From positions 682,001-746,000 of the forward strand of contig NZ_WQLA01000001.1 of NCBI RefSeq assembly GCF_009755275.1: a stretch of 64,000 nucleotides of DNA, given 5' to 3'. The position numbers and the translations under genes were made by a program. Positions 53,244-61,556 of this stretch are shown here, piece after piece (position 1 is the stretch's first letter; every line of letters begins with the position of its first letter). Under the pieces are notes generated by a model that was not told the origin of the DNA, did not search any database, and was given only the letters and a program-made list of their open reading frames with translations. The DNA is from Mucilaginibacter aquatilis (GTDB lineage: Bacteria > Bacteroidota > Bacteroidia > Sphingobacteriales > Sphingobacteriaceae).

Positions 53244-54983
53244 ATGGAAGTTGCACAACAAGACGTACTCACCGCACCTGAAGCGCAAACAGTAACCGAA
53301 ATGACAGGTTCTGCAGCGCTGTTAGAAGCTTTACTTGTGGAAGGCGTTGATACCATTTTCGGTTATCCGGGTGGTGCCATTATGCCTATTTATGATGCTT
53401 TGTATGATTACAAAGAGAAATTAAACCACATCCTGGTCCGCCACGAGCAGGGAGGCATTCACGCCGGTCAGGGCTATGCCCGTTCATCAGGTAAGGTAGG
53501 CGTCGTCTTTGCAACCAGCGGTCCTGGTGCAACTAACCTGGTAACCGGTTTAGCCGATGCCCAAATTGACAGCACGCCATTGGTATGTATCACCGGTCAG
53601 GTATTTGCCCACCTACTGGGTACTGATGCCTTTCAGGAAACCGATGTAATTAATATTACCACCCCTGTAACCAAATGGAACTACCAGGTAACCGATGCCA
53701 ATGAAATTCCTGAGGCTATTGCCAAGGCATTTTATATTGCACGTACAGGCAGGCCCGGCCCTGTGCTTATTGATATTACCAAGAACGCACAAATTCAAAA
53801 GTTCGACTTTAAAGGTTACACACCGTGTAATCATATTCGTAGCTATCGTCCAAAACCTATTGTTCGCCCTCAGTTTATTGAGCAGGCCGCACAGGTTATT
53901 AATGAGGCCAAAAAACCTTTTATCCTTTGGGGACAAGGCGTACTGTTAGGTAGCGCTGAGCAAGAGTTTAAAGCCTTCATAGAAAAATCGGGCATTCCTG
54001 CCGCATGGACCATTATGGGTGTGGGCGCTATCCCAACTGATCACCCATTGAACGTAGGTATGCTGGGTATGCACGGTAACTACGGCCCTAACGTATTAAC
54101 CAACGATTGTGATGTATTAATTGCAATAGGTATGCGTTTTGACGACCGTGTAACCGGTAGGTTAGATAAATACGCTAAACAGGCCAAGGTTATTCATTTA
54201 GATATTGACCCTGCCGAAATTGACAAAAACGTACAAACTACGGTAGCCGTTTGGGGCGATTGTAAAGAGACCCTGCCTATGCTTACCGAACTGGTTGAGC
54301 AAAAGCAACACACCGAATGGCTGGCTAAATTTAAAGAATACACCCGCCAGGAAGAAGAAGCAGTTATTAACGCTGAACTTCGTCCGCAAACCGGCGAAAT
54401 GACCATGGGTGAGGTAGTTGATCAACTAAATCAACTTACTAATGGCGACGCTGTTATTGTAACCGACGTAGGCCAGCATCAAATGGTGGGTTGCCGTTAC
54501 GCTAAATTTAACAACACCCGCAGCAATATTACCAGCGGTGGTTTAGGCACTATGGGCTTTGCCCTGCCTGCAGCAATAGGTGCCAAGTTTGGTGCACAAG
54601 ACAAAACGGTTGTAGCTATTATAGGCGATGGTGGTTTCCAAATGACCTTGCAGGAATTAGGCACTATTATGCAAAGTGGTGTAGATGTTAAAATTCTAAT
54701 TCTCAATAACCGCTTCTTAGGCATGGTGCGCCAATGGCAGGAGTTGTTTAACGAGCGTCGTTATTCGTTTGTTGACATTCAAAGCCCTGACTTTGTACAA
54801 GTTGCTAAAGGCTACGGCATTGCCGGTAAATGCATTAAAGAGCGCGACGAACTGCAATCTAGCTTGAAAGAAATGCTTGAGCATAAAGGTTCTTTCCTTT
54901 TAGAAGTGTTTGTTACCAAGGAAAACAACGTGTTCCCGATGGTACCACAAGGTTGCAGCGTTAGCGAAATTAGATTGAAATAA
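53244..54983 (+). CDS. ilvB: Acetolactate synthase large subunit
   Basis: ThDP-dependent condensation of pyruvate with pyruvate or 2-oxobutyrate. 579 residues: ThDP-pyrimidine domain with catalytic E68 in VRHEQGG, a central FAD-binding domain, and a ThDP-diphosphate domain with GDGGFQMTLQEL...NNRFLGMVRQWQ. About 20 extra residues precede the conserved TGSAALLEALLVEGV. Needs the IlvN subunit encoded immediately downstream for full activity and feedback control. Confidence 0.97.
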   Translation: MEVAQQDVLTAPEAQTVTEMTGSAALLEALLVEGVDTIFGYPGGAIMPIYDALYDYKEKLNHILVRHEQGGIHAGQGYARSSGKVGVVFATSGPGATNLVTGLADAQIDSTPLVCITGQVFAHLLGTDAFQETDVINITTPVTKWNYQVTDANEIPEAIAKAFYIARTGRPGPVLIDITKNAQIQKFDFKGYTPCNHIRSYRPKPIVRPQFIEQAAQVINEAKKPFILWGQGVLLGSAEQEFKAFIEKSGIPAAWTIMGVGAIPTDHPLNVGMLGMHGNYGPNVLTNDCDVLIAIGMRFDDRVTGRLDKYAKQAKVIHLDIDPAEIDKNVQTTVAVWGDCKETLPMLTELVEQKQHTEWLAKFKEYTRQEEEAVINAELRPQTGEMTMGEVVDQLNQLTNGDAVIVTDVGQHQMVGCRYAKFNNTRSNITSGGLGTMGFALPAAIGAKFGAQDKTVVAIIGDGGFQMTLQELGTIMQSGVDVKILILNNRFLGMVRQWQELFNERRYSFVDIQSPDFVQVAKGYGIAGKCIKERDELQSSLKEMLEHKGSFLLEVFVTKENNVFPMVPQGCSVSEIRLK

Positions 54984-55006
54984 CCCCCCGGCCCCCTATA
55001 GGGGGA
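54984..55006 (+). repeat. Single-arm GC-rich element between ilvB and ilvN
   Basis: CCCCCCGGCCCCCTATAGGGG, starting immediately after the ilvB stop. Same sequence type as the arms at 53144 and 59405, but without a second arm. The remaining 17 bases lead to the ilvN ATG. Confidence 0.7.
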
Positions 55007-55023
55007 GTTAAGAACATAGAAAT

Positions 55024-55638
55024 ATGAGCACCGAAGAAACAATGCCCGAAGGCAAACAGGAATATAACATCACGGTTTATACCGAAAACCAAATTGGTTT
55101 ACTGAATCGTATAGCTATCATTTTTACCCGTCGTAAAATTAATATCGATAGTTTAAATACCTCTCCATCAGAAATTGAGAGCATTCACCGCTTCAACATC
55201 GTTATTAATGAAACCGAGGATGTGGTGCGCAAACTGGCCCGTCAGATTGAAAAACAGGTAGAGGTGTTAAAAGTATACTACCACACCAATGCCGATATTA
55301 TATGGCAGGAAATGGCACTGTACAAAGTACCGGCCGATATTATTGCCGAAAAGGCTTCGGTTGAGCGCTTACTGCGCGAGAACGGTGCCCGCGCGGTAGT
55401 GATTCGTAAAGATTACATTGTTTTTGAAACCACTGGTCACCGCGAGGAAACGGACAACTTGATTAATGTATTGCAACCTTTTGGCTTGATTGAGTTTGTA
55501 CGCAGTGCTCGTATTGCTATTATTAAAGACAGCGAAGGCTTCAACCGCAAACTGCGTGAGTTTGAAAAACGCGAACCGGGCGAAGACGTAATTGAAAACG
55601 AATACCTAAACCAACGCGACAAGGTATTTACCATGTAA
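55024..55638 (+). CDS. ilvN: Acetolactate synthase small subunit
   Basis: Regulatory subunit binding branched-chain amino acids. 204 residues: N-terminal ACT domain (about 14-85, YNITVYTENQIGLLNRIAIIFTRRKINIDSLNTSPSE) and a second ALS small-subunit C-terminal domain (about 95-165). A charged extension of about 30 residues at the C-terminus (EFEKREPGEDVIENEYLNQRD) makes it longer than the usual 160. Its stop overlaps the start of the DinB-family gene (TAATG). Confidence 0.94.
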   Translation: MSTEETMPEGKQEYNITVYTENQIGLLNRIAIIFTRRKINIDSLNTSPSEIESIHRFNIVINETEDVVRKLARQIEKQVEVLKVYYHTNADIIWQEMALYKVPADIIAEKASVERLLRENGARAVVIRKDYIVFETTGHREETDNLINVLQPFGLIEFVRSARIAIIKDSEGFNRKLREFEKREPGEDVIENEYLNQRDKVFTM

Positions 55639-56141
55639 TGGCTATGGAGTTTGCAATTGAAATAGCACGGCACACAAGGTTAAACTTCATCAAACTGATG
55701 GAGGGTTTAAGCATTGAGCAACTGAACGTAATTCCGCAGGGATATAACAACAACATTGCCTGGAACTTTGCCCACATTGTGGCCGCACAGCAAACGTTAT
55801 GCTACGTAAGAGGTAAGGTGCCTACTCGATTGGCTATTGAAGAAGTAACTAAATACCAAAAGGGCACCCGCCCCGAAGATTTTATTACCGAAGAAGAGCT
55901 TGATTTTTATAAAGACAAGGCCATCACCCTGCTTGATGATTTAAAAATTGATATTGAGGCTGATATATTTGACAACTACGAACCGGTAACCACAGCTTTT
56001 GGTGCAACCTTAAGTAACATCAATAATGCCGTTGCCTACTTCTGTACGCATGATAATTTACATTTTGGTTATGCCCTGGCATTGCGCCGTGCAGTATTGA
56101 ATATTGAACAAGCGGCAGTGCATAATTTTAGCGCAAACTAA
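55638..56141 (+). CDS. DinB family protein
   Basis: 167-residue four-helix-bundle protein of the DinB/DfsB type. Putative metal-binding histidines: one in WNFAHIVAAQQ and two in HDNLHFG. Family members are metal-dependent thiol transferases or hydrolases of unknown substrate. Its ATG overlaps the ilvN stop, so it is translationally coupled within the ilv operon, which is unexpected for this family. An alternative start is Met3 (55644). Confidence 0.83.
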   Translation: MAMEFAIEIARHTRLNFIKLMEGLSIEQLNVIPQGYNNNIAWNFAHIVAAQQTLCYVRGKVPTRLAIEEVTKYQKGTRPEDFITEEELDFYKDKAITLLDDLKIDIEADIFDNYEPVTTAFGATLSNINNAVAYFCTHDNLHFGYALALRRAVLNIEQAAVHNFSAN

Positions 56142-56191
56142 ACTAACAACATAAATAACTTACAAATAACCCAATAACTAATAACATAGAA

Positions 56192-57250
56192 ATGGCACAA
56201 TTAAATTTTGGCGGTACCGAAGAAAACGTAGTAACCCGCGACGAATTTCCTTTATCGAAAGCACAGGAAGTGCTTAAAAATGAAGTAGTAGCGGTAATTG
56301 GCTACGGTGTTCAAGGTCCTGGTCAGGCTTTAAACCAAAAAGATAACGGCATTAACGTTATTGTTGGTCAGCGTAAAAATTCAAAAACCTGGGATAAAGC
56401 AGTAGCTGACGGTTTTGTACCCGGCGAAACTTTATTTGAAATTGAAGAAGCCCTTGAAAAAGGTACCATCATTTGTTACCTGTTGAGCGATGCCGCCCAG
56501 ATTGAACTTTGGCCAACTGTTAAAAAACATTTAACTCCGGGCAAAGCCCTTTATTTCTCTCACGGTTTTGGTATTACATTTAACGAGCAAACCGGCATCG
56601 TTCCTCCTGCAGATGTTGACGTATTTTTAGTAGCTCCTAAAGGTTCAGGTACTTCATTACGTCGTATGTTCTTGCAAGGTCGTGGCTTAAACTCAAGCTA
56701 TGCTATCTTCCAGGATGCAACCGGTAAAGCATTTGAGCGCGTTATTGCTTTAGGTATTGCCGTAGGTAGCGGTTACCTGTTCGAAACCGATTTCCGTAAA
56801 GAAGTATACAGCGATTTAACTGGCGAGCGTGGTACGCTGATGGGTTGTATCCAAGGTATCTTCGCTGCTCAGTTTGAAGTATTACGTGCTAAAGGTCACT
56901 CACCTTCTGAAGCTTTCAACGAAACTGTTGAAGAGTTAACCCAATCATTAATGCCATTGGTTGCCGAAAACGGCATGGACTGGATGTACGCCAACTGCTC
57001 AACCACTGCACAACGCGGTGCTTTAGACTGGTGGAAAAAATTCCGTGACGCTACTAAACCAGTGTTCGAAGAATTATACGACAGCGTAGCTACCGGTAAA
57101 GAGTCACAACGCTCTATCGACAGCAACAGCCAGCCAGATTACCGCGAAAAACTGAACGAAGAACTTCGTGAGCTTCGCGAAAGCGAATTATGGCAAGCTG
57201 GTAAAACTGTACGTAGCTTACGCCCTGAAAACCAGGAAGTAGAAGCATAA
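56192..57250 (+). CDS. ilvC: Ketol-acid reductoisomerase
   Basis: NADPH- and Mg-dependent isomerisation and reduction of acetolactate or acetohydroxybutyrate. 352 residues, class I. Rossmann motif VIGYGVQGPGQALN, coenzyme loop GQRKNSKTW (basic residues fit NADPH), and the catalytic domain with ETDFRKEVYSDLTGERGTLMG and EELTQSLMPLV. Codon use is unusually regular, as expected for a highly expressed enzyme. 50 bases after the DinB gene; an inverted heptad element follows. Confidence 0.97.
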   Translation: MAQLNFGGTEENVVTRDEFPLSKAQEVLKNEVVAVIGYGVQGPGQALNQKDNGINVIVGQRKNSKTWDKAVADGFVPGETLFEIEEALEKGTIICYLLSDAAQIELWPTVKKHLTPGKALYFSHGFGITFNEQTGIVPPADVDVFLVAPKGSGTSLRRMFLQGRGLNSSYAIFQDATGKAFERVIALGIAVGSGYLFETDFRKEVYSDLTGERGTLMGCIQGIFAAQFEVLRAKGHSPSEAFNETVEELTQSLMPLVAENGMDWMYANCSTTAQRGALDWWKKFRDATKPVFEELYDSVATGKESQRSIDSNSQPDYREKLNEELRELRESELWQAGKTVRSLRPENQEVEA

Positions 57251-57255
57251 TTTTT

Positions 57256-57346
57256 AAGTAGTAAAAAGTAGTAAGTACTTAGTACAAAGACGGAAAACTT
57301 ACCATCTTTAATAGGTACTTACTACTTTATACTTACTACTTTATAC
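57256..57346. repeat. Inverted heptad-repeat element between ilvC and leuC
   Basis: Left arm in 7-base units: GTAGTAA, (AAA), GTAGTAA, GTACTTA, GTACAAA, then GACGG. The right arm, read as reverse complement: GTATAAA, GTAGTAA, GTATAAA, GTAGTAA, GTACCTA, then TTAAAGATGG. The arms mirror each other across a short loop near 57293-57300. The element fills the gap from 5 bases after the ilvC stop to 11 bases before leuC. Confidence 0.8.
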
Positions 57347-57357
57347 TAAAAGAGGAA

Positions 57358-58776
57358 ATGGGACAAACATTATTCGATAAAATTTGGGATGCACACGTTG
57401 TAAGCAGCAACGAAGGCTTCCCCGATATTTTATACATCGACACGCATTTTATACACGAGGTAACCAGCCCGCAGGCTTTTGATGGTTTGCGCGACCGTGG
57501 TTTACCCGTTTTCAGGCCAAAACAAACAGTGGCCACTGCCGATCATAACGTACCCACCTGGGACCAGCACCTGCCTATTAAGGAGGAGCTTTCGCGTTAC
57601 CAGGTTGATATGCTGACTAAGAATTGTGCGGAGTTTGGCATCGAGCTTTACGGCTTAGGTCACCCTTACCAGGGTATAGTACACGTAATTGGTCCCGAAC
57701 TGGGCATCACCCGCCCGGGCTGCACATATGTATGCGGCGATAGCCATACCTCAACCCACGGCGCTTTTGGCGCTATTGCGTTTGGTATAGGCACTTCACA
57801 AGTTGAACAGGTTATGGCAACACAATGCCTGTTACAACAACGCCCAAAACGCATGAAAATTGAAGTGAACGGACAACTTCAAAAAGGCGTAGGCGCTAAA
57901 GACATTATCCTGTATATCATTTCTAAAATATCGGCCGCTGGCGGTACCGGTTATTTTGTGGAGTACGCAGGCGACACCATCCGCTCCCTGAGCATGGAAG
58001 GCCGCATGACCATTTGCAACATGAGCATCGAAATGGGTGCCCGCGGTGGTTTAATTGCGCCCGACCAAACCACTATCGACTATGTAAAAGGCCGCGAATT
58101 TGCCCCTAAAGGCGAAGAGTGGGACAAAGCGGTTGCCTACTGGCAAACCCTATATTCTGATGCAGACGCTCAGTTTGACAGCGAACTCTATTTTGACGCT
58201 GCAGACATTGAGCCCATGATAACTTATGGTACCAACCCGGGTATGGGTATTGGTATTACTCAGCATGTTCCCGAAACGGCCAGCTTTGAGGCTAAAGAAC
58301 AAGGCTCTTATGCAAAGGCACTTAACTATATGGGCCTGCACGATGATGAATCATTAATAGGCAAACCTATAGATTACGTATTTATCGGCAGCTGTACCAA
58401 CTCACGCATTGAAGATTTGCGCGAAGTTGCAGCCTTTGTAAAAGGCAAACACAAAGCCGATAACGTTACTGTGTGGGTAGTACCCGGCTCAAAACAAGTG
58501 CAAATACAAGCCATTGAAGAAGGCTTGGACAAAATATTTGAAGCAGCAGGTTTCCCACTGCGCGAACCAGGTTGCAGTGCCTGTTTAGGCATGAACGAGG
58601 ACAAGATACCTGCAGGCAAATACTGCGTATCAACCTCAAATCGCAACTTTGAAGGTCGTCAAGGACCAAACTCACGTACATTACTAGCCAGTCCGTTAAC
58701 TGCTGCTGCGGCGGCTATTACGGGTAAGGTAACGGATATACGTTCATTTTTGCAACAGGAGGAGTTAGTTAGTTAA
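57358..58776 (+). CDS. leuC: 3-isopropylmalate dehydratase large subunit
   Basis: Aconitase-family subunit isomerising 2- to 3-isopropylmalate with LeuD. 472 residues. Cluster-ligand cysteines: one in [11 protein letters not shown] and two in GCSACLGMN. Other aconitase features: [24 protein letters not shown] and the N-terminal [24 protein letters not shown] leads into the start. A small hairpin and leuD follow. Confidence 0.97.
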   Translation: MGQTLFDKIWDAHVVSSNEGFPDILYIDTHFIHEVTSPQAFDGLRDRGLPVFRPKQTVATADHNVPTWDQHLPIKEELSRYQVDMLTKNCAEFGIELYGLGHPYQGIVHVIGPELGITRPGCTYVCGDSHTSTHGAFGAIAFGIGTSQVEQVMATQCLLQQRPKRMKIEVNGQLQKGVGAKDIILYIISKISAAGGTGYFVEYAGDTIRSLSMEGRMTICNMSIEMGARGGLIAPDQTTIDYVKGREFAPKGEEWDKAVAYWQTLYSDADAQFDSELYFDAADIEPMITYGTNPGMGIGITQHVPETASFEAKEQGSYAKALNYMGLHDDESLIGKPIDYVFIGSCTNSRIEDLREVAAFVKGKHKADNVTVWVVPGSKQVQIQAIEEGLDKIFEAAGFPLREPGCSACLGMNEDKIPAGKYCVSTSNRNFEGRQGPNSRTLLASPLTAAAAAITGKVTDIRSFLQQEELVS

Positions 58777-58781
58777 TGCCT

Positions 58782-58798
58782 TTCCGCCACAGGCGGAA
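58782..58798 (+). repeat. Small GC-rich hairpin between leuC and leuD
   Basis: TTCCGCC-ACA-GGCGGAA, a perfect 7-bp stem starting 5 bases after the leuC stop. It overlaps an upstream in-frame ATG at 58798. Confidence 0.6.
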
Positions 58799-58818
58799 TG
58801 CACGAACAAAGGAAAGCT

Positions 58819-59412
58819 ATGGCAACTAAGATTTTTAAACATTTACAAACCTCGGTAGTGCCGTTGCCTATTGAGAATATTGATACTGACCAGATTATCC
58901 CGGCAAGGTTTCTGAAAGCCACCACCCGCGAGGGCTTTGGCAACAACCTGTTCCGCGACTGGCGTTTTGATGAGAACGATAATCCTAAGGAGGATTTTGT
59001 GCTCAATCATCCAACTTACTCTGGTAAAATACTGGTAGCCGGTAAAAACTTTGGTTGCGGTAGTAGCCGCGAACATGCAGCGTGGGCTATATCAGACTAT
59101 GGCTTTGACGTAGTTGTAAGCAGCTTTTTTGCTGATATTTTTAAAGGGAATGCGCTTAATAATGGCCTGCTGCCAATTCAGGTAAGCGATGAGTTTTTAA
59201 AAAACCTGTTTGAAGCTGTATTTTCAGATGCGCACGCCGAAGTTGAGGTAGATTTAGAAAATCAGTTCATCAAAATAGTAAGCACCGGCGAGCAGGAAAG
59301 CTTTGAAATTAATCCGTACAAAAAAGCCTGTTTGATAAACGGTTACGATGATATTGATTACATTTTAAGCAAGAAAGCTTTGGTAGAGGAGTTTGAAAAA
59401 CAAACCCCCTAA
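58819..59412 (+). CDS. leuD: 3-isopropylmalate dehydratase small subunit
   Basis: Swivelling-domain subunit pairing with LeuC. 197 residues; [29 protein letters not shown] is the canonical N-terminus and [21 protein letters not shown] the active-site block. ATG 58819 is chosen over ATG 58798, which lies inside a hairpin and adds 7 residues. The last residues (QTP) and the stop are read from the left arm of the following repeat element (CCCCCTAACCCCC). Confidence 0.96.
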   Translation: MATKIFKHLQTSVVPLPIENIDTDQIIPARFLKATTREGFGNNLFRDWRFDENDNPKEDFVLNHPTYSGKILVAGKNFGCGSSREHAAWAISDYGFDVVVSSFFADIFKGNALNNGLLPIQVSDEFLKNLFEAVFSDAHAEVEVDLENQFIKIVSTGEQESFEINPYKKACLINGYDDIDYILSKKALVEEFEKQTP

Positions 59413-59502
59413 CCCCCTGAAGGGGGAACAGGAGTTAATTACTCACTATTTAAATATACAAACTCTTCTGCTCCCCCTTCAGGGGGCCGGGGGGTTAGAG
59501 TT
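59405..59502. repeat. GC-rich inverted intergenic element between leuD and leuB
   Basis: Left arm CCCCCTAACCCCCTGAAGGG (from 59405) continues into GGAACAGGAGTT; the right arm AACTCTTCTGCTCCCCCTTC and onward (59461-59502) is its reverse complement with few mismatches. About 30-40-bp arms around an AT-rich loop of about 25 bases. Same type as 53144-53239. It overlaps the leuD stop codon and ends 6 bases before leuB. Confidence 0.8.
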
Positions 59503-59507
59503 ATTAT

Positions 59508-60596
59508 ATGAAAAAACACATATTGGTCATCCCGGGCGATGGCATTGGCCCTGAGGTTACCGCCTGGGGCAAAGCAGTTTTAGAGCAAATAGCATCACAA
59601 TACGGCCATGAGTTCACTTATGATGAGGCACTAATGGGCCATGCAGGTATTGAAGCCACAGGCAACCCACTGCCAGATGAAACTTTGGAAAAAGCCAAGG
59701 CCAGTGATGCTATCCTATTCGGTGCCATTGGTCATATTAAATATGATAATGATCCATCGGCAAAGGTACGCCCGGAGCAGGGTTTGCTTAAAATACGCAA
59801 AGAGCTTGGTTTGTATGCCAACCTCCGCCCTATCATGCTGTTTGATGAGCTGCTGGATGCATCGAGCCTGAAACCTGCTGTATTGCGTGGTACCGATATT
59901 TTGTTTTTCCGTGAACTGACAGGCGATGTTTATTTCGGCGAAAAATCGCGCAGCGAGGACCGCAATACCGCGTCTGACCTGATGATCTATCACCGTTATG
60001 AAGTGGAGCGTATCGCACACAAAGCATACCAGGCAGCACAAGCGCGCAGCAAACGTTTATGTTCGGTTGATAAAGCTAATGTACTCGAATCATCACGCCT
60101 GTGGCGTGAGGTAGTACAGGAAATTGCCAAGCAATACCCAGATGTTGAAACCGAGCACATGTTTATTGACAACGCGGCTATGCAATTGGTGAAAAACCCT
60201 AAAAAGTTCGACGTGGTGTTAACCGCTAACCTTTTTGGTGATATTCTAACCGACGAGGCTTCGCAAATTGCAGGTTCAATGGGTATGCTGGCATCAGCTT
60301 CGGTTGGTGATGGTACCGGCTTTTTTGAGCCTATACACGGTTCGGCACATGATATTGCCGGACAGGATAAGGCAAACCCGCTTGCTTCTATCCTATCAGT
60401 TGCCCTGATGTTGGAGATTAGCTTTGGCCTAAAAGACGAAGCCAAACGTATTACTACGGCTATTGACCATGTACTGAAAGCAGGTTATCGTACCGGCGAT
60501 ATTGCCGATACCTTAACCCAGCCCGATAAAATTTTAGGTACTAAAGCCATGGGCGAAATGGTATTACAGTTTTTATCAAAACCGGCATTAACATAA
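59508..60596 (+). CDS. leuB: 3-isopropylmalate dehydrogenase
   Basis: NAD-dependent oxidative decarboxylation of 3-isopropylmalate. 362 residues, beta-decarboxylating dehydrogenase family. GDGIGPEV at the N-terminus, the substrate-binding FRELTGDVYFG, KANVLESSRLWREV, and NLFGDILTDEASQIAGSMGMLASASVG with Mg-binding aspartates; GTGFFEPIHGSAHDIAGQDKANP binds NAD. Next gene is a methyltransferase 92 bases on. Confidence 0.97.
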   Translation: MKKHILVIPGDGIGPEVTAWGKAVLEQIASQYGHEFTYDEALMGHAGIEATGNPLPDETLEKAKASDAILFGAIGHIKYDNDPSAKVRPEQGLLKIRKELGLYANLRPIMLFDELLDASSLKPAVLRGTDILFFRELTGDVYFGEKSRSEDRNTASDLMIYHRYEVERIAHKAYQAAQARSKRLCSVDKANVLESSRLWREVVQEIAKQYPDVETEHMFIDNAAMQLVKNPKKFDVVLTANLFGDILTDEASQIAGSMGMLASASVGDGTGFFEPIHGSAHDIAGQDKANPLASILSVALMLEISFGLKDEAKRITTAIDHVLKAGYRTGDIADTLTQPDKILGTKAMGEMVLQFLSKPALT

Positions 60597-60651
60597 TCTC
60601 TGAATCAGAATTACTGAATTAAAAAATTAACTGAATAAATTTCCAAATAAC

Positions 60652-60686
60652 AAATCCTCCCACCCGAGGAGGATTTAGGAGGGGCT
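60652..60686 (+). repeat. Palindromic element before the methyltransferase gene
   Basis: AAATCCTCC, 7 bases, then GGAGGATTT, a perfect 9-bp stem, followed by AGGAGGGGC up to the ATG. Upstream (60600-60650) repeated CTGAAT/GAATTA words occur. Resembles the single-arm element before ilvN in placement. Confidence 0.55.
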
Positions 60687-60688
60687 TT

Positions 60689-61444
60689 ATGAAATGGAAC
60701 GCAGATTTATATGACGACAAACACAGCTTTGTTTCGCAATTTGGCGAAAACGTGCTTGAATTGCTGGCTGTAAAACCGGGCGAATCCATACTGGATATTG
60801 GATGCGGTACGGGCGACCTTACTAAGCAAATTCAGGACAAAGGTGCGGATGTAACGGGAACTGATTACTCGCCCGAAATGATAGCGCAGGCTCGTTTTAA
60901 ATACCCTACGGTTAATTTCGAGGTGACTGACGCTGCAAATTTTACCGTAGAATACCCGTATGATGCCGTTTTTTCTAACGCTGCACTGCATTGGGTACAT
61001 AATGCGGGCGGTGTAATTAAATCAGTTTATGAAGCCTTAAAGCCCGGCGGCCGTTTTGTAGCCGAAATGGGTGGTAAAGGTAATATTGGAAAGCTACGCT
61101 CGGCCATTAAACAGGTGCTTGTAAAACATGGCTACACCATGCAAGCCGAAACACAGATTTGGTACTTCCCATCGTTAGGCGAGTACACCAGTTTACTGGA
61201 ACTGCATGGTTTTAGAGTAACTTTTGCGGTTCACTTTGACCGTAAAACACCATTACAGGATGGCGACAAGGGTGTAGCCAAATGGATAAAAATGTTCGGC
61301 GCCCAATATTTTACTGGCATACCCGAAACAGAACAACCCAAACTATTACAGGAGATAACCGACATACTAGAGCCGCACTACAACGAGAACGGCCAATGGT
61401 ATGCAGATTATAAAAGATTAAGATTTACGGCGGTGAAGGAGTAG
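60689..61444 (+). CDS. Class I SAM-dependent methyltransferase
   Basis: 251 residues. Motif I is ILDIGCGTGDLTKQI, followed by GTDYSPEMIAQARFKYP and FSNAALHWVHN (post-motif II with ALHW). This is the layout of trans-aconitate methyltransferase and UbiE-like small-molecule enzymes. Substrate unknown. It sits between leuB and leuA without interrupting the direction of the cluster. Trans-aconitate or a pathway 2-oxo/hydroxy acid would be logical targets, but that is speculation. Confidence 0.85.
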   Translation: MKWNADLYDDKHSFVSQFGENVLELLAVKPGESILDIGCGTGDLTKQIQDKGADVTGTDYSPEMIAQARFKYPTVNFEVTDAANFTVEYPYDAVFSNAALHWVHNAGGVIKSVYEALKPGGRFVAEMGGKGNIGKLRSAIKQVLVKHGYTMQAETQIWYFPSLGEYTSLLELHGFRVTFAVHFDRKTPLQDGDKGVAKWIKMFGAQYFTGIPETEQPKLLQEITDILEPHYNENGQWYADYKRLRFTAVKE

Positions 61445-61449
61445 TCTTT

Positions 61450-61539
61450 TGTATCAAGTAGTTAGTATCAAGTATCAAGACAGTAGTTTTCATATTTGAT
61501 AAGCACTGTCTTGATACTAACTACTTGATACTTGCTACT
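61450..61539. repeat. Inverted heptad-repeat element between methyltransferase gene and leuA
   Basis: The left arm reads in 7-base units GTATCAA, GTAGTTA, GTATCAA, GTATCAA, then GACAGT. The right arm, as reverse complement, reads GTAGCAA, GTATCAA, GTAGTTA, GTATCAA, then GACAGT. After allowing one extra 7-base unit on the left the two are practically identical. The loop is about 20 bases. Starts 6 bases after a stop codon, ends 17 before leuA. Confidence 0.85.
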
Positions 61540-61556
61540 AAAAAAACAAAAATATT

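Noticed and set aside
57251..61556. CRISPR array for the repeated intergenic sequences
   Set aside because: Repeats are inverted or 7-bp units, not regularly spaced direct repeats with unique spacers; no cas genes.
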